Positions 8,255-16,743 are shown, counted from the first letter of the stretch. The stretch is DNA of 64,000 bases from CAJXVA01 sp963761755 (GCA_963761755.1 CAVXIC010000013.1:781938-845937); one strand, 5' to 3'. Program-made: numbers and translations. The notes: generated by a model from the letters alone, not told the origin.

Positions 8255-8740
8255 TCAGTTGGCTTGCATCGACACGAAGATGTAGCCCGCACGCAGGGGC
8301 GTGATCCTGCCGTTGACGTAGGGGGAGAGCTTCGCGTTCCAGAAGAGGTTGGCCTTGCGGGGCTCGACCCCAACCAGCTCGTAGTAGCTGCCCTTCTCGC
8401 GCGCCTCGATGCCGACCTTGGCGGCGGGGATGATCCACGCGTCGTACAGGGCCTTGTCGATGCGCGCATTGCCGCGTTGGTCGTAGGTCTCGCTCGCCTC
8501 GACCACGGCCGCATAGTCCTCCTCGGAGAACCGCAGCAGCGCTCGAAGCGTCGCGGCTTGTCCCTGCGCGCGTTCGGTGACGTCCCATCGCACCTCGGTG
8601 GGCTGCTTGGGAAGCGAGATGAGGTTGGGAAGTGTGCCGACCTCGACGTTGACTTCGGAGGTTGGTGAGTTCTGATTCGGCATGGGGTCCTCGCATCCGA
8701 GCAGCGCGGTTAGGAGCGCCGAAACTATCGCCTTGAGCAT
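8255..8740 (-). CDS. Lipoprotein of unknown function
   Basis: The 161-residue product has a short lipoprotein signal peptide (MLKAIVSALLTALLGC, lipobox LLGC). The mature part begins with a polar stretch rich in Asn and Pro, then a compact domain containing RWDVTERAQGQ, a helical region ending IDKALYDAWIIP, and a beta-rich end (GSYYELVGVEPRKANLFW, then LRAGYIFVSMQAN). No family was recognised. It lies between the DUF427 gene and another unrecognised gene on the same strand, 24 bp from the latter, so these may be one transcript. Confidence 0.78.
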   Translation of the reverse strand: MLKAIVSALLTALLGCEDPMPNQNSPTSEVNVEVGTLPNLISLPKQPTEVRWDVTERAQGQAATLRALLRFSEEDYAAVVEASETYDQRGNARIDKALYDAWIIPAAKVGIEAREKGSYYELVGVEPRKANLFWNAKLSPYVNGRITPLRAGYIFVSMQAN

Positions 8741-8764
8741 GGCGTTTCCAGGAGAGTCAGGCGC

Positions 8765-9769
8765 TCAAAGCCGGTTTCGAGCGCGGCGGTTGTTGCTGGG
8801 CTGGCGCGTGCGGCCGATGGGGCGAATGCCCAAACTGGCGACGCCCAGCTCCGTGCCTCTCCAAGAGAACTGCTTGCGCATTTCGGCGGTGTGTCGATAC
8901 CCGTGCGCCCAACCCACGATGACGAAGCGTCCGTTGGCGTCGTCCGGAAGTCCGGTGGCGATGTCGCTGGCCCCCGGGTTGAAGTTGTACTGGTCCTCGG
9001 CGTGGATGGTGAGCACCATCGAGAAGCTCGGCTCGCCCGCCGAGGACGTGCTGACGGTCACCGCTCCGCTGAGCCAGATCGCGTGGGCACCGATCGCCTT
9101 GGCCCAGTTCTCGGTCGCCGGATAGGGGAACTCCCGAAGATCTCCACCGCACGGGATCGCGGGGCCCGTGAAGCTGAACCTGTTGCGGCGGTGCTCTTGC
9201 CACAGCTTGATCGCAGCATCCTGGGCTTCGAGGATCACGTTGCGCAAGGTCGTCCGGCCCGACTCGTCGTTGGTGACGTAGCGTTCATACGAGAAGGTCC
9301 GAGGTCGGCCCTCGCCTTCGAGGAAGTGTCGGTAGGCACCCAACCCGTCCGTCAGGTCCGAGCGGAGCGCCTCTCCTCCCTCGAGCATGCCGTACCACTT
9401 GAGCAGCGAGAGGCGGTCCGCCCACGTCGGCTCTTCCCTGGGAAAGTTGGCGTGGCCGCTGTCGTGGCGAATGTCGGGGCGCTGCGGGGGCCCGAGGCGG
9501 TAGACGCCCAGCGTGTAGTCGGTCGAGGGGACGAACTCGTCCTGGCTGACGTTGCCCGGGACCTGGTTGCCGCGTCGATCCGTCGTGTCCTGCGTGGGGA
9601 CTTCTTGGGGCGTCGGGTTTCGACCCATGCGGCCCGACTCGCGTGAGGACCTCGTCTGATTCGGGTTGCCCTCCTGACGAGCAGCCATCTTCTCGTCGCC
9701 GAATTGCTCCGCGACCTGTTGCCTGATCTTTCGAATATCAACCACAAGGTCCCACACCGAGGTTACCAC
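8765..9769 (-). CDS. Unrecognised protein of about 334 residues
   Basis: The GTG start gives MVTSVWDLVVDI; an internal ATG at MAARQEGNPNQ is a possible alternative. Residues 27-80 are polar, Gln/Arg/Thr-rich and probably disordered. The rest looks folded: WADRLSLLKWYGMLEGG, then FSYERYVTNDESG, then a beta-rich C-terminal half with HAIWLSGAVTVS, MVLTIHAEDQYNFNPG and NGRFVIVGWAHGYRH. No signal peptide or membrane segment is present. I do not recognise the family; the AEDQYNFNPG...ATGLPD stretch would be the best search seed. It precedes the lipoprotein gene at 8740 by 24 bp on the same strand. Confidence 0.75.
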   Translation of the reverse strand: MVTSVWDLVVDIRKIRQQVAEQFGDEKMAARQEGNPNQTRSSRESGRMGRNPTPQEVPTQDTTDRRGNQVPGNVSQDEFVPSTDYTLGVYRLGPPQRPDIRHDSGHANFPREEPTWADRLSLLKWYGMLEGGEALRSDLTDGLGAYRHFLEGEGRPRTFSYERYVTNDESGRTTLRNVILEAQDAAIKLWQEHRRNRFSFTGPAIPCGGDLREFPYPATENWAKAIGAHAIWLSGAVTVSTSSAGEPSFSMVLTIHAEDQYNFNPGASDIATGLPDDANGRFVIVGWAHGYRHTAEMRKQFSWRGTELGVASLGIRPIGRTRQPSNNRRARNRL

Positions 9770-9914
9770 CGCGGCTGGGGATCGGCACCCGTGATCGGCG
9801 ACCGCGATGAACTTGCATCAGTCCCGCGTGCGGGCTCGGAGCATTTGTGGTGCTGTGGTTCACTCGATCGCTCGAAAGAGGTCCAACGGGTCGTCCGACT
9901 GTCCGGTCGAGGTT

Positions 9915-11576
9915 TCAAACCGGCGGCGAGGACCGTTCGATCAGGAGGTCCTCGTCCACCCCCGCCGGCAGCGTCCCGTACGCAATCCCGCCGGTGCTCT
10001 TCAAGCGCGCGCGTACGAAGGCGTCGGCGATCGACGTCGGTGCGTGCTTGCGCAGCAGCGACGCCTGCAGGAGCAGCGCGAGGTCCTCGGTGAATCGACG
10101 AGCGCGCGGCTCGAGCGACTCGGGGTCCGCGAGCATCGCCTTCACCGCCTCCAGCCTGGCGTCGATGTCCGGATCTCCTGCGGCTCCGACCTCGGCCGCG
10201 AACACCTCGAAGCACCCCGGGTCGCGATGGATGGCTCGGAGCACGTCGAGGCAGATCACGTTGCCCGAGCCCTCCCAGATGCTGTTGAGCGGAGATTCGC
10301 GGAACAACCGGGGCATGACCGACTCTTCGATGTAGCCGGCGCCGCCGTGGCATTCGAGGCATTCGTAGATCAGCTGCGGGCAGCGCTTGTTGGTCCAGTA
10401 CTTGGCGACGGCGGTCGCCAGGCGGCTGAAGCGGGCTTGGCCCTCATCGACTCCGGCGTCGTCGAACGAGCGCGCGACGCGGAAGGCCATGGCCGTACAG
10501 GCTTCGACGTCCAGGGCGATGTCGGCGAGCACGTTGCGCATCAACGGCTGGTCGATCAGCAGCTTGCCAAACGCCTTGCGGTGGCGGGTGTGGTGGACGG
10601 CGCGGGTCAGCGCGTGCCGCATCATGCCCACGGGGACGCACCCCGCATCGAGCCGGGTGTGGTGCACCATCGCGACGATCGTCCGTACGCCCTTGCCCTG
10701 GGCCCCCACCATGCGGGCCCAGGCGTCGTGATACTCGATCTCGCCGCTGGCGTTGCTGCGGTTGCCCAGCTTGTTCTTGAGGCGCTGGATGAACACGTTG
10801 TTGCGGGTCCCATCGGGACGAAATCGCGGCACGAGGAAGCAGGAGAGGCCCTGCTCGGTGTTGGCGAGGGTCAGGAACGCATCGGACATCGGCGCGGAGC
10901 AGAACCATTTGTGGCCCGTCAGGAGATACTCGCCACCGGGGCCGCCGACGCCGGTCGGTCGCGCGCGGGTGCTGTTGGCCCGGACGTCGGAGCCGCCCTG
11001 CTTCTCGGTCATCGCCATCCCGAAGGTCACCCCGCGCTTTTGCTCGGCCGGCAGGAGGCGCGGGTCGTAGTGACCAGCGAGGATTCGCGGCGCCCACTCT
11101 CGGGCCACGTCGGGCTGGTTCGCCAACGCGGGCATGACCGCGTAGGTCATGCTCACCGGACACAGCACGCCGGCCTCGACCTGCGTGAGCAGGTACATCA
11201 AGGCGGTCCGGGCCACGTTGGCGCCGGGGCCTGGCCGCTTCCACGGCAGCGTCGGCAGCTCGTGCCGCGCCGCGAGGTCCATGAGATGGTGGTACGCGGG
11301 GTGGAACTCCACCTCGTCGATCCGGTGGCCGAAGCGGTCGAAGGTCTGAAGCTCGGGCGCGTGTTTGTTGGCGAGGTGGCCCAGGTGGAACATCTCGGGC
11401 GTGCCGACCTCGGTGCCCAACGCGACGAGGCGATCCTCGGCCCAGCCGGCACCCTCTCGTGCAATCGCCTCCCGCAGGGGCGTGTCGGCCGAGAATAGAT
11501 CGAAGGCCGGCAGCTCGGGGACCTGGTTTTCGACGCTGTGGGTCGGCAAGACGATGTGGGGCGCGTGTGGGGTCAT
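9915..11576 (-). CDS. Acyl-CoA dehydrogenase-type protein of the AidB group
   Basis: The 553-residue product is close to the length of E. coli AidB. It starts MTPHAPHIVLPTHSVENQ, and the AidB-like segment DRFGHRIDEVEFHPAYHHLM follows near residue 85. The acyl-CoA dehydrogenase core is present: GMAMTEKQGGSDVRANST (FAD and substrate loop), LTGHKWFCSAPMSDAF, and the C-terminal IYECLECHGGAGYIEE...LNSIWEGSGNV. AidB is a flavoprotein induced by alkylating agents that binds DNA and may destroy alkylating compounds; related proteins can be genuine acyl-CoA dehydrogenases. The start overlaps the TetR stop by 4 bp (ATGA), so this gene is the second of a TetR-led operon. Confidence 0.85.
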   Translation of the reverse strand: MTPHAPHIVLPTHSVENQVPELPAFDLFSADTPLREAIAREGAGWAEDRLVALGTEVGTPEMFHLGHLANKHAPELQTFDRFGHRIDEVEFHPAYHHLMDLAARHELPTLPWKRPGPGANVARTALMYLLTQVEAGVLCPVSMTYAVMPALANQPDVAREWAPRILAGHYDPRLLPAEQKRGVTFGMAMTEKQGGSDVRANSTRARPTGVGGPGGEYLLTGHKWFCSAPMSDAFLTLANTEQGLSCFLVPRFRPDGTRNNVFIQRLKNKLGNRSNASGEIEYHDAWARMVGAQGKGVRTIVAMVHHTRLDAGCVPVGMMRHALTRAVHHTRHRKAFGKLLIDQPLMRNVLADIALDVEACTAMAFRVARSFDDAGVDEGQARFSRLATAVAKYWTNKRCPQLIYECLECHGGAGYIEESVMPRLFRESPLNSIWEGSGNVICLDVLRAIHRDPGCFEVFAAEVGAAGDPDIDARLEAVKAMLADPESLEPRARRFTEDLALLLQASLLRKHAPTSIADAFVRARLKSTGGIAYGTLPAGVDEDLLIERSSPPV

Positions 11577-12193
11577 TGCGATATGCTCGGGGTGACGGCC
11601 TGTTGACAGAAGTGGACGAGATGGGTGACGAGGGCGTGACGTTCCGACGCGGACGTCATGCCACTGGGGGACAGGGGGCCGACGAGTGCCTCGGCGAGAG
11701 CACCGACGATTGCGGCGGCGGCGAGGTCGATGGAGGGCACAGAGAACTCGCCGCGGGCACAGCCATGCCCGAGGATGCTGCGGAGGACCTCGACGTAGGC
11801 GCGGCGGAATCGGAGGCGTGCGGCTTCGACCTCGGGCATCACCGGCTCGGCGATGAGTGCGTACGCGAGCGTGCGACCCTCGAGGGCTCGCGTCGCCCAC
11901 GTGGTCACGGCGGCGGACAAGGCGGCGGAGGCGCTGGGATGGCCCGCGGCCGCCTCCTTCATGCGCTCGACTTCGCGGGCAGATGCGGTCACGAACACTT
12001 CGACGAACAGGTCGGCCTTGGACGGGAAGTGACGGTAGACGGAGCCCGTGGCGATGTGCGCTCGCTGGGCCACGGTTTGAATCGACGCCGCCGCGAAGCC
12101 GCCCTCGGAGACGAGCGCCCGCGCCGCCTCGAGCAGCATCTCGCGCTGCGCCTGCTTGCGGGCGCGCGTCTTGGGTGTCTCTCGATACGCCAT
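11573..12193 (-). CDS. TetR-family transcriptional regulator
   Basis: The 206-residue product begins MAYRETPKTRARKQAQ; a start 21 bp upstream is possible but would run into the operator. The N-terminal helix-turn-helix is typical: LLEAARALVSEGGF, then VAQRAHIATGSVYRHFPSKADLFVEVF (residues about 20-65). The C-terminal ligand domain is less conserved. The gene overlaps the AidB-like gene by 4 bp, and a perfect 14-bp palindrome sits 13 bp upstream of the start, so autorepression of the two-gene operon is likely. The ligand is not predictable from sequence; acyl-CoA or an alkylation product would fit the partner. Confidence 0.88.
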   Translation of the reverse strand: MAYRETPKTRARKQAQREMLLEAARALVSEGGFAAASIQTVAQRAHIATGSVYRHFPSKADLFVEVFVTASAREVERMKEAAAGHPSASAALSAAVTTWATRALEGRTLAYALIAEPVMPEVEAARLRFRRAYVEVLRSILGHGCARGEFSVPSIDLAAAAIVGALAEALVGPLSPSGMTSASERHALVTHLVHFCQQAVTPSISQ

Positions 12194-12206
12194 GTCGCTA
12201 AACAAG

Positions 12207-12220
12207 TGAATCATGATTCA
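12207..12220. promoter_or_regulatory. Perfect palindrome, probable TetR operator
   Basis: TGAATCATGATTCA is a perfect 14-bp palindrome, with near symmetry extending to AAGTGAATCATGATTCATTT. It lies 13 bp upstream of the TetR start codon and about 60 bp upstream of the divergent lipoprotein gene. Position, length and AT-rich symmetry fit a TetR-family operator controlling the regulator-AidB operon and perhaps the divergent gene. Confidence 0.7.
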
Positions 12221-12279
12221 TTTCTTTGGACAAGCGCGCGGGGCTTGTGATCGCCCGGCGGTTGACGGATCGTCATGCA

Positions 12280-13071
12280 GTGAGAACGGTGTTCCTCGTG
12301 GCGAGCGGGCTGCTCGCGTGTTCCTTCGACGAAGGGTCGGGGATCACCGCGACGCAGGGGAACGTGGCCCTGGGCACCACAGCCGATGGGGACGCCTCGA
12401 CTGGGCGGCCCCCGGAGGGTGGGAGCAGCGTGAGCGAGGTCGGGACGGAGTCGTCCCAGAGCACCACCGATGCGAGCGGTGACGCATCGCCATCCTCCGC
12501 CGGCTCCGACCCGAGCGAGACCTCCACCGACGCGGGAGCGACCTCGACGACGGCGGGCTCGAGCTCGAGCGGCGATGGGTCCCAGGTCGACTGCAGCGCG
12601 CCGATCACCGTGACCCAGCACGCGCAGGACGCCGAGCTGGTCGAACCGATGATGCTCGGGCAGCACCTGGGCGTGAGCTACGCCTTCTCCGACGCTGCGA
12701 ACGCTGGAGAGGTTCGCTTCTCCTTCGAGCTGCCCTGTCCTTCCAACTACCGCGTGTTCGGACGCGTCCGAGACGACGATCCTGGCACCCATGCGTGCTG
12801 CGATCCCGACTCGTTCGACGTGCAGGCGCCGGGGGGCATCACGACCACCTGGTACTACGGCTGTGACACGGTGTCGGAGGGGTTCAGCTGGGGCGCGCTC
12901 GAGGCTGACAATGGCGCGACGAACTGCGACGGAACCTCCCTGCTCACGCTGACCCTGTCGGCGGGCATCCACGAGATCGTCCTGCGCAATCGCGAGCCCA
13001 ACGAGGGCGACGCACGGGCGGGGGTCGCGACGCTGACGCTGACCAACGACCCCGCGTTCGTCCCGGGCTGA
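12280..13071 (+). CDS. Ser/Thr-rich lipoprotein
   Basis: The GTG start at 12280 gives a compact signal peptide (MRTVFLVASGLLAC, lipobox LLAC); a TTG further upstream would add charged residues and is less likely. The 263-residue product has a linker of about 85 residues rich in Ser, Thr, Gly and Asp, followed by a domain of about 150 residues: DCSAPITVTQHAQDAELVEPM, then VRFSFELPCPSNYRVFGRVRDD, WYYGCDTVSEGFSWG, and LSAGIHEIVLRNREPNEG. The C-terminal domain looks like a beta-sandwich carbohydrate-binding-type fold, but no family was certain. The gene is divergent from the TetR operon and may share its operator region. Confidence 0.8.
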   Translation: MRTVFLVASGLLACSFDEGSGITATQGNVALGTTADGDASTGRPPEGGSSVSEVGTESSQSTTDASGDASPSSAGSDPSETSTDAGATSTTAGSSSSGDGSQVDCSAPITVTQHAQDAELVEPMMLGQHLGVSYAFSDAANAGEVRFSFELPCPSNYRVFGRVRDDDPGTHACCDPDSFDVQAPGGITTTWYYGCDTVSEGFSWGALEADNGATNCDGTSLLTLTLSAGIHEIVLRNREPNEGDARAGVATLTLTNDPAFVPG

Positions 13072-13160
13072 ATGCTCGGGAACCCTTTGCGCGCTGGTTC
13101 GTTTCAGATTCTCGGGTGATCGAACACGACTCTGCTGCCAGCCGGCCAAGGTGTTCGTCG

Positions 13161-14231
13161 ATGCGTGCGCATGCGACGGACCTCGACCACATCGTTCGAG
13201 ACTACGCGGCCATGGTGCAAGGCGCTCTGTTCAAGCTGGGTGTCGAGCCCGCGGCGCTCGAGGACGCGAGCCAAGAGGTGTTCGTGGTGCTTGCGCGGCG
13301 ATTTGCCGAGTATGACGCCCAGCGCTCCCTGGCCAGCTGGCTGTGGGGCATTGCACGAGGTGTCGCCTCTACGCACCGCCGCAGCGCGCGACGGCGGGCG
13401 CGCCTGATGTCTTCGATCGCCGCGCAGCCCGAGCGCGAGCGGTCCCGCGCTCCCGACGAGCTCGCGGCGCTCGAGCAGGCTCGACGCATGATGCGGTCCT
13501 TCCTCCAGTCGCTCGACGAGGACAAATGTGCCGTGTTCGTGCTCTCGGAGCTCGAAGGCCGTACGGGCCCGGAGATCGCCGCGCGGCTCGGGCTCAACCT
13601 CAACACGGTCTACGCGCGGCTTCGGGCCGCACGTGGGCGCTTCGACGACGCGGTCGACCAGCACCGCCGCTCCGCCCTCGCGGTCGCCTCGGCCTGGATC
13701 GGTGCTCGCTTGGGTGGCGCCAAGGTTGCGACGGCATCGCTGTCCAGCGTCATGGCTGTGGCGGTGGTTGTGCCCGCGATGCAGCGTCAGCCCGAGCCGG
13801 CGGTTGTCATGGGCGCCGTGCGGCTGGGTGACCCGTCGATCGAGCCCGTGCTCGAGGCACGGAAGTTCCGTGGGCCGGCCAAGGTGAGGGGTGAACGAAA
13901 GGCCGAACCCATGCCCAAGACCCTGACGACCCTCGCGCTCGCTGCCACCCTCACCGCACCTGCTGCCGTCCTCACTGCGCCGTCCGAGGCGGTCGCCAAG
14001 CCGCCCAAGCAAGACGCCACGCCCGCGACGGGTGAAGACGCCGACGAGGCCGCGATGGTCTCCAACCTCGAGACCCGCGAGTACATCTTCGACAACGAGA
14101 CCCTCGACGGCGACGTGAACCGACCCTCGGGCGACAACGTCACGGCGCGGGTGTCGGTGCGCCACGAGAGCCTGATCCGGATCCGCGGTCACTTCCTCGG
14201 CGAGCTGATCACGCTGGCGACGGACATCTGA
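13161..14231 (+). CDS. ECF sigma factor fused to a membrane/secreted-type C-terminal domain
   Basis: The ATG at 13161 is preferred; a GTG at 13116 in the same frame adds 15 residues. Residues 1-170 form an ECF sigma factor: region 2 (VEPAALEDASQEVFVVLARRF, then LASWLWGIARGVAS) and region 4 (LDEDKCAVFVLSELEGRTGPEIAARLG, then LNTVYARLRAARGRF). A hydrophobic segment follows near residues 190-210 (SLSSVMAVAVVVPAM), then a second signal-peptide-like stretch from MPKTLTTLALAATL. The last 60 residues contain EYIFDNETLDGDVNRP and VSVRHESLIRIRGHF, resembling small exported proteins that myxobacteria encode next to sigma factors. An internal ATG at 13911, preceded by GAAAGG, could also produce the exported part separately. 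The 3' end is duplicated at 24416. Confidence 0.8.
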   Translation: MRAHATDLDHIVRDYAAMVQGALFKLGVEPAALEDASQEVFVVLARRFAEYDAQRSLASWLWGIARGVASTHRRSARRRARLMSSIAAQPERERSRAPDELAALEQARRMMRSFLQSLDEDKCAVFVLSELEGRTGPEIAARLGLNLNTVYARLRAARGRFDDAVDQHRRSALAVASAWIGARLGGAKVATASLSSVMAVAVVVPAMQRQPEPAVVMGAVRLGDPSIEPVLEARKFRGPAKVRGERKAEPMPKTLTTLALAATLTAPAAVLTAPSEAVAKPPKQDATPATGEDADEAAMVSNLETREYIFDNETLDGDVNRPSGDNVTARVSVRHESLIRIRGHFLGELITLATDI

Positions 14232-14322
14232 TCGAGCCGCGTCCCGGCCAGTGGGCTACTCGGGCGGTTCCAGTAGCGCGATCAGCAGCGCTTCGGTGAT
14301 CAGCTGCACGTTGTAGCTGCGG
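14114..14322. repeat. 209-bp direct repeat, left copy
   Basis: Bases 14114-14267 are identical to 24416-24569, and the next 55 bases match 24570-24624 with four differences. The repeat holds the last 39 codons of the ECF sigma fusion gene, the short convergent intergenic gap, and the last codons of a ligA-type gene. In this left copy the sigma gene is complete and the ligase is only a 3' tail, which carries the changes. The copies are 10,302 bp apart in the same orientation and bound the mobile-element island. Confidence 0.9.
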
Positions 14323-14599
14323 CGGGCTGTCCGTCTCGCCGCGTTGCGCGTGATCGTGGGCGACCACCCGCGCGCCGACCCTTCGCCTCGAAACCCTGTC
14401 GCATGACGCCACGCGGACAGGTAGACCTCTTGCACGACGTCGTCAGCCGTCGCCTCACTGTGGGTCAGCGCAAGGGCGAGTCGACGCACGGACGCTGCAT
14501 GCTGCATGTCGGCGAACGAGGACCGCGAACGCATCGCGATCCCCTCTGCCCACCGCACCGATCAGATCGGCATCCGCTAGCTCGTTCGGATCTTGCACG
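14256..14599 (-). pseudogene. Truncated, frameshifted ECF sigma factor joined to a ligA 3' tail
   Basis: Reading from a GTG at 14599, the frame gives MQDPNELADADLIGAVGRGD and RDAFAVLVRRHAA, the start of sigma-70 region 2. The frame then breaks; the next frame continues HAASVRRLALALTHSE, DDVVQEVYLSAWRHATGF and ARGW. The break coincides with a tandem pair of the heptamer GCTGCAT at 14494-14507; removing one copy restores a continuous RRHAASVRRLALALT. Downstream, at 14322, sigma sequence ends abruptly and passes into the C-terminal tail of a DNA ligase (YNVQLITE...LLEPPE) within the 209-bp repeat. Region 4 is missing. The gene would have overlapped the DUF2892 gene by 23 bp, as in a former operon. 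Confidence 0.8.
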
Positions 14600-14786
14600 T
14601 CGAGACGCCGAACAGAGTGTACAGCGGGCACGTCCCCAGCAATCCGGTCAGCAGCGGGATCGCCCCCAAATAGCCCCAAGCGGTGTCCGGGCCCACGAAG
14701 GCAAGCGAGAGGACCACCAACCCCAAGGTGATGCGAAGAGTGCGGTCGATCGTGTGTTCATTGTGGGGGAGTAGTTTGGTGCCCAT
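14577..14786 (-). CDS. DUF2892 small membrane protein
   Basis: The 69-residue protein begins MGTKLLPHNEHTIDRTLR, then LRITLGLVVLSLAFVG and LGAIPLLTGLLGTCPLYTLFGVSTC, the standard DUF2892 (YgaP C-terminal-like) pattern of two short membrane helices with the CPLY and STC motifs. Such proteins are inner-membrane and often accompany rhodanese domains, which is not the case here. Its 3' end overlaps the remains of an ECF sigma gene, so it may once have been in an operon with that regulator. Confidence 0.88.
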   Translation of the reverse strand: MGTKLLPHNEHTIDRTLRITLGLVVLSLAFVGPDTAWGYLGAIPLLTGLLGTCPLYTLFGVSTCKIRTS

Positions 14787-14910
14787 GTTCGAATCTCCTG
14801 TTGGGGTTCAGCCAGGAGAGCCAAACCGAAGCCCCGGACATTCCCGAGCGCAGTTGTTGCCGGCACGAGCAGCCGAAAGGACCCGTGTTGGTGCGGCGGA
14901 CGTCGGCGCC

Positions 14911-16080
14911 CTAAGGCGCCGGCACGATCTCGGGCGGCAGGACGTTGATCCTGCGCACGGTCCACGGCAACAGGCCGATGCCGTCCCCGTCGCGGCCCAG
15001 CGTGATCTCGAGGACCAGCCCGCGCCACGGGATGCTGATCTCCCCTCCCGCTTCGAGTCGGTTCCCGTTCGAATGACGGCTGCCGATGTTGGTCGGCTTG
15101 ACGACGTTGGCGGGAAATCCGAGCGCTTCGGTCAAGTCCACCGCCCGCAGTTCGGTGCGCTGCGGGTGAATGTCGACCCCGACGCGTTTGTCCGCGCCAG
15201 CGCCGACCGAATACGCGGACACCGAGTAGCGCTCGGCGAGGACCGGCAGCCCCTCTCGCACGGCGTTCGCTCCACGCTCCAGCAGCTCGAGGTCCTCCGC
15301 AAGCGCAAGGAGTGCGCTCGCGACCGCCTTGGCCGCCAACGGATCGGGGCCGTAGCGAAGCACATCGTCGTCGAACACGATCTGTACGGCATTCGCCTTT
15401 GCGTCCGCTTCGATGGGCTTGGTCATCCCGTCCTCGCCGTCCTGATAGCGCGCCGCGCGAGCGCGGATGACCAGCCTGGCGACCCCCCACAGCAACGGCG
15501 GCGCGTCCTCGCCATCCGCCACGACGGTCCACGACGGTGACATGCCCTGGTTGAGGCGCAGCTTTGGCGCCTCGATCCCCGCCGCGGCAGCGAGGTCGGT
15601 GACCAACACGGAGCCGGGCTCGACGCCGGCGTAGTGGGTCCCCACGCGAAGCTCGAGCTCCGCGGGCGCAGAGGTGGCCGAGACGATCTCCGCCAAGGGT
15701 TTGCCCATGAGCCCGGGCTTGCAGCTCAGCGCGCGAAGCGGAGCGATCAGCTTCTGCGCCGCGAGCTGCTGCGGACGCAGTCCCCTGGACGGCAGAGGCG
15801 GACAGTCGGCCGCCTTCCCCAGCACCTCGACCGGCCGTGTGTTGGGCAGCAGCGGAGCATCGTGTGGGGGCGCGCTGGGAGGCGTGACGGTCGGGGGCGG
15901 CTTCGGCACCTCGGGCTTTTCGTCGTCGTGCTCGTGCTCGTGCTCCTGCTCCTGCTGGGTCGCGTTCGCGATTGGAGGGGGCGGGTTCTTCACCTCGCCC
16001 GGGTCGGCGACTGGCTTCTCCTCGGCCGCAGGGCAGCCGAACAAAAGACCAACAACGAAGAGGGCCGACGGGGTCTTCAT
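14911..16080 (-). CDS. Lipoprotein with a His/Glu-rich linker
   Basis: The 389-residue product has a signal peptide (MKTPSALFVVGLLFGC, lipobox LFGC). A linker of about 80 residues follows, Pro-rich and with a QEQEHEHEHDDE stretch that could bind metal. The remaining 290 residues look folded: DCPPLPSRGLRPQQLAAQ, LVTDLAAAAGIEAPKLRL, WGVARLVIRARAARYQDGE, and SVSAYSVGAGADKRVGVDIHP. The C-terminus WRGLVLEITLGRDGDGIGLLPW is beta-rich. The family is not recognised. It lies inside the island and shows no sign of decay. The gene behind it (GST) is on the same strand 51 bp upstream. Confidence 0.78.
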   Translation of the reverse strand: MKTPSALFVVGLLFGCPAAEEKPVADPGEVKNPPPPIANATQQEQEHEHEHDDEKPEVPKPPPTVTPPSAPPHDAPLLPNTRPVEVLGKAADCPPLPSRGLRPQQLAAQKLIAPLRALSCKPGLMGKPLAEIVSATSAPAELELRVGTHYAGVEPGSVLVTDLAAAAGIEAPKLRLNQGMSPSWTVVADGEDAPPLLWGVARLVIRARAARYQDGEDGMTKPIEADAKANAVQIVFDDDVLRYGPDPLAAKAVASALLALAEDLELLERGANAVREGLPVLAERYSVSAYSVGAGADKRVGVDIHPQRTELRAVDLTEALGFPANVVKPTNIGSRHSNGNRLEAGGEISIPWRGLVLEITLGRDGDGIGLLPWTVRRINVLPPEIVPAP

Positions 16081-16131
16081 CGTTGGCAGCGTATCAGGCG
16101 CGACGCTTCCAGCCTCCGAGGCACCGCCTGG

Positions 16132-16743
16132 TCAGGCGGCCCTCAGCTTCAGCCGGGCTGGCCGCGCCGAGCAGCGCCCGACCCACGCGCCCACCGTGGG
16201 GAACGGGCCCAAGTCGATGCCGCACGAGGCCATCCATCCCAAGAAGGACACCAGGTGAAAGTCCACGAGTGAGGCCGCGTCACCGAGAATGTAGGGCCGC
16301 TCGCCAAGGTCTTGCTCGAGCATCCCGAGCAGCCGATCGATCTCCTCGCGAGCCTGCGAGGCGGTGGCCGCGTGGCGCAGCGACGCCTCGCCTTGCGTGT
16401 TCGCCAGCCAACGGGACATCGTGCTGCCCAGGGTCACGTTGGTCCAGACCAACCACTTCAGCGCCACGCCGCGCTCGGCACCCGGCTTGGGGTACATCCC
16501 ACGCTCCACGCCGAACGTCTCGCCGAGGTAGATCTGGATCGCCGCCGATTCGAAGATCGCGGTCCCGTCGTGGACCAGCACCGGCACGGCCTGGTTGGGG
16601 TTCACGGGTCCGAGCTTCTCGCGCTTGTCGGCGGCGTCTTTGAGGTCGACCTGGACCGCCTCGTAGGGGATCGCGAGCTCCTCCAGGCTCCAGTGAACGG
16701 TGGCGGCGGTGGACATGGGGGCGAAGTAGAATTTGACGCTCAT
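16132..16743 (-). CDS. Glutathione S-transferase family protein
   Basis: The 203-residue product starts MSVKFYFAPMSTAATVHWSLEEL, the thioredoxin-like N-terminal domain in which the Ser/Thr near position 11 would activate glutathione. NPNQAVPVLVHDGTAIFESAAIQIYLGE (about 50-75) is the typical cis-Pro and ESxAI glutathione-binding region. The C-terminal helical domain has GDAASLVDFHLVSFLGWM, the conserved hydrophobic core and Asp of GST proteins. Likely a cytosolic transferase in detoxification or stress response. A palindrome 65 bp upstream of the start may be an operator. The long frame upstream of the ATG is not coding. Confidence 0.88.
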   Translation of the reverse strand: MSVKFYFAPMSTAATVHWSLEELAIPYEAVQVDLKDAADKREKLGPVNPNQAVPVLVHDGTAIFESAAIQIYLGETFGVERGMYPKPGAERGVALKWLVWTNVTLGSTMSRWLANTQGEASLRHAATASQAREEIDRLLGMLEQDLGERPYILGDAASLVDFHLVSFLGWMASCGIDLGPFPTVGAWVGRCSARPARLKLRAA

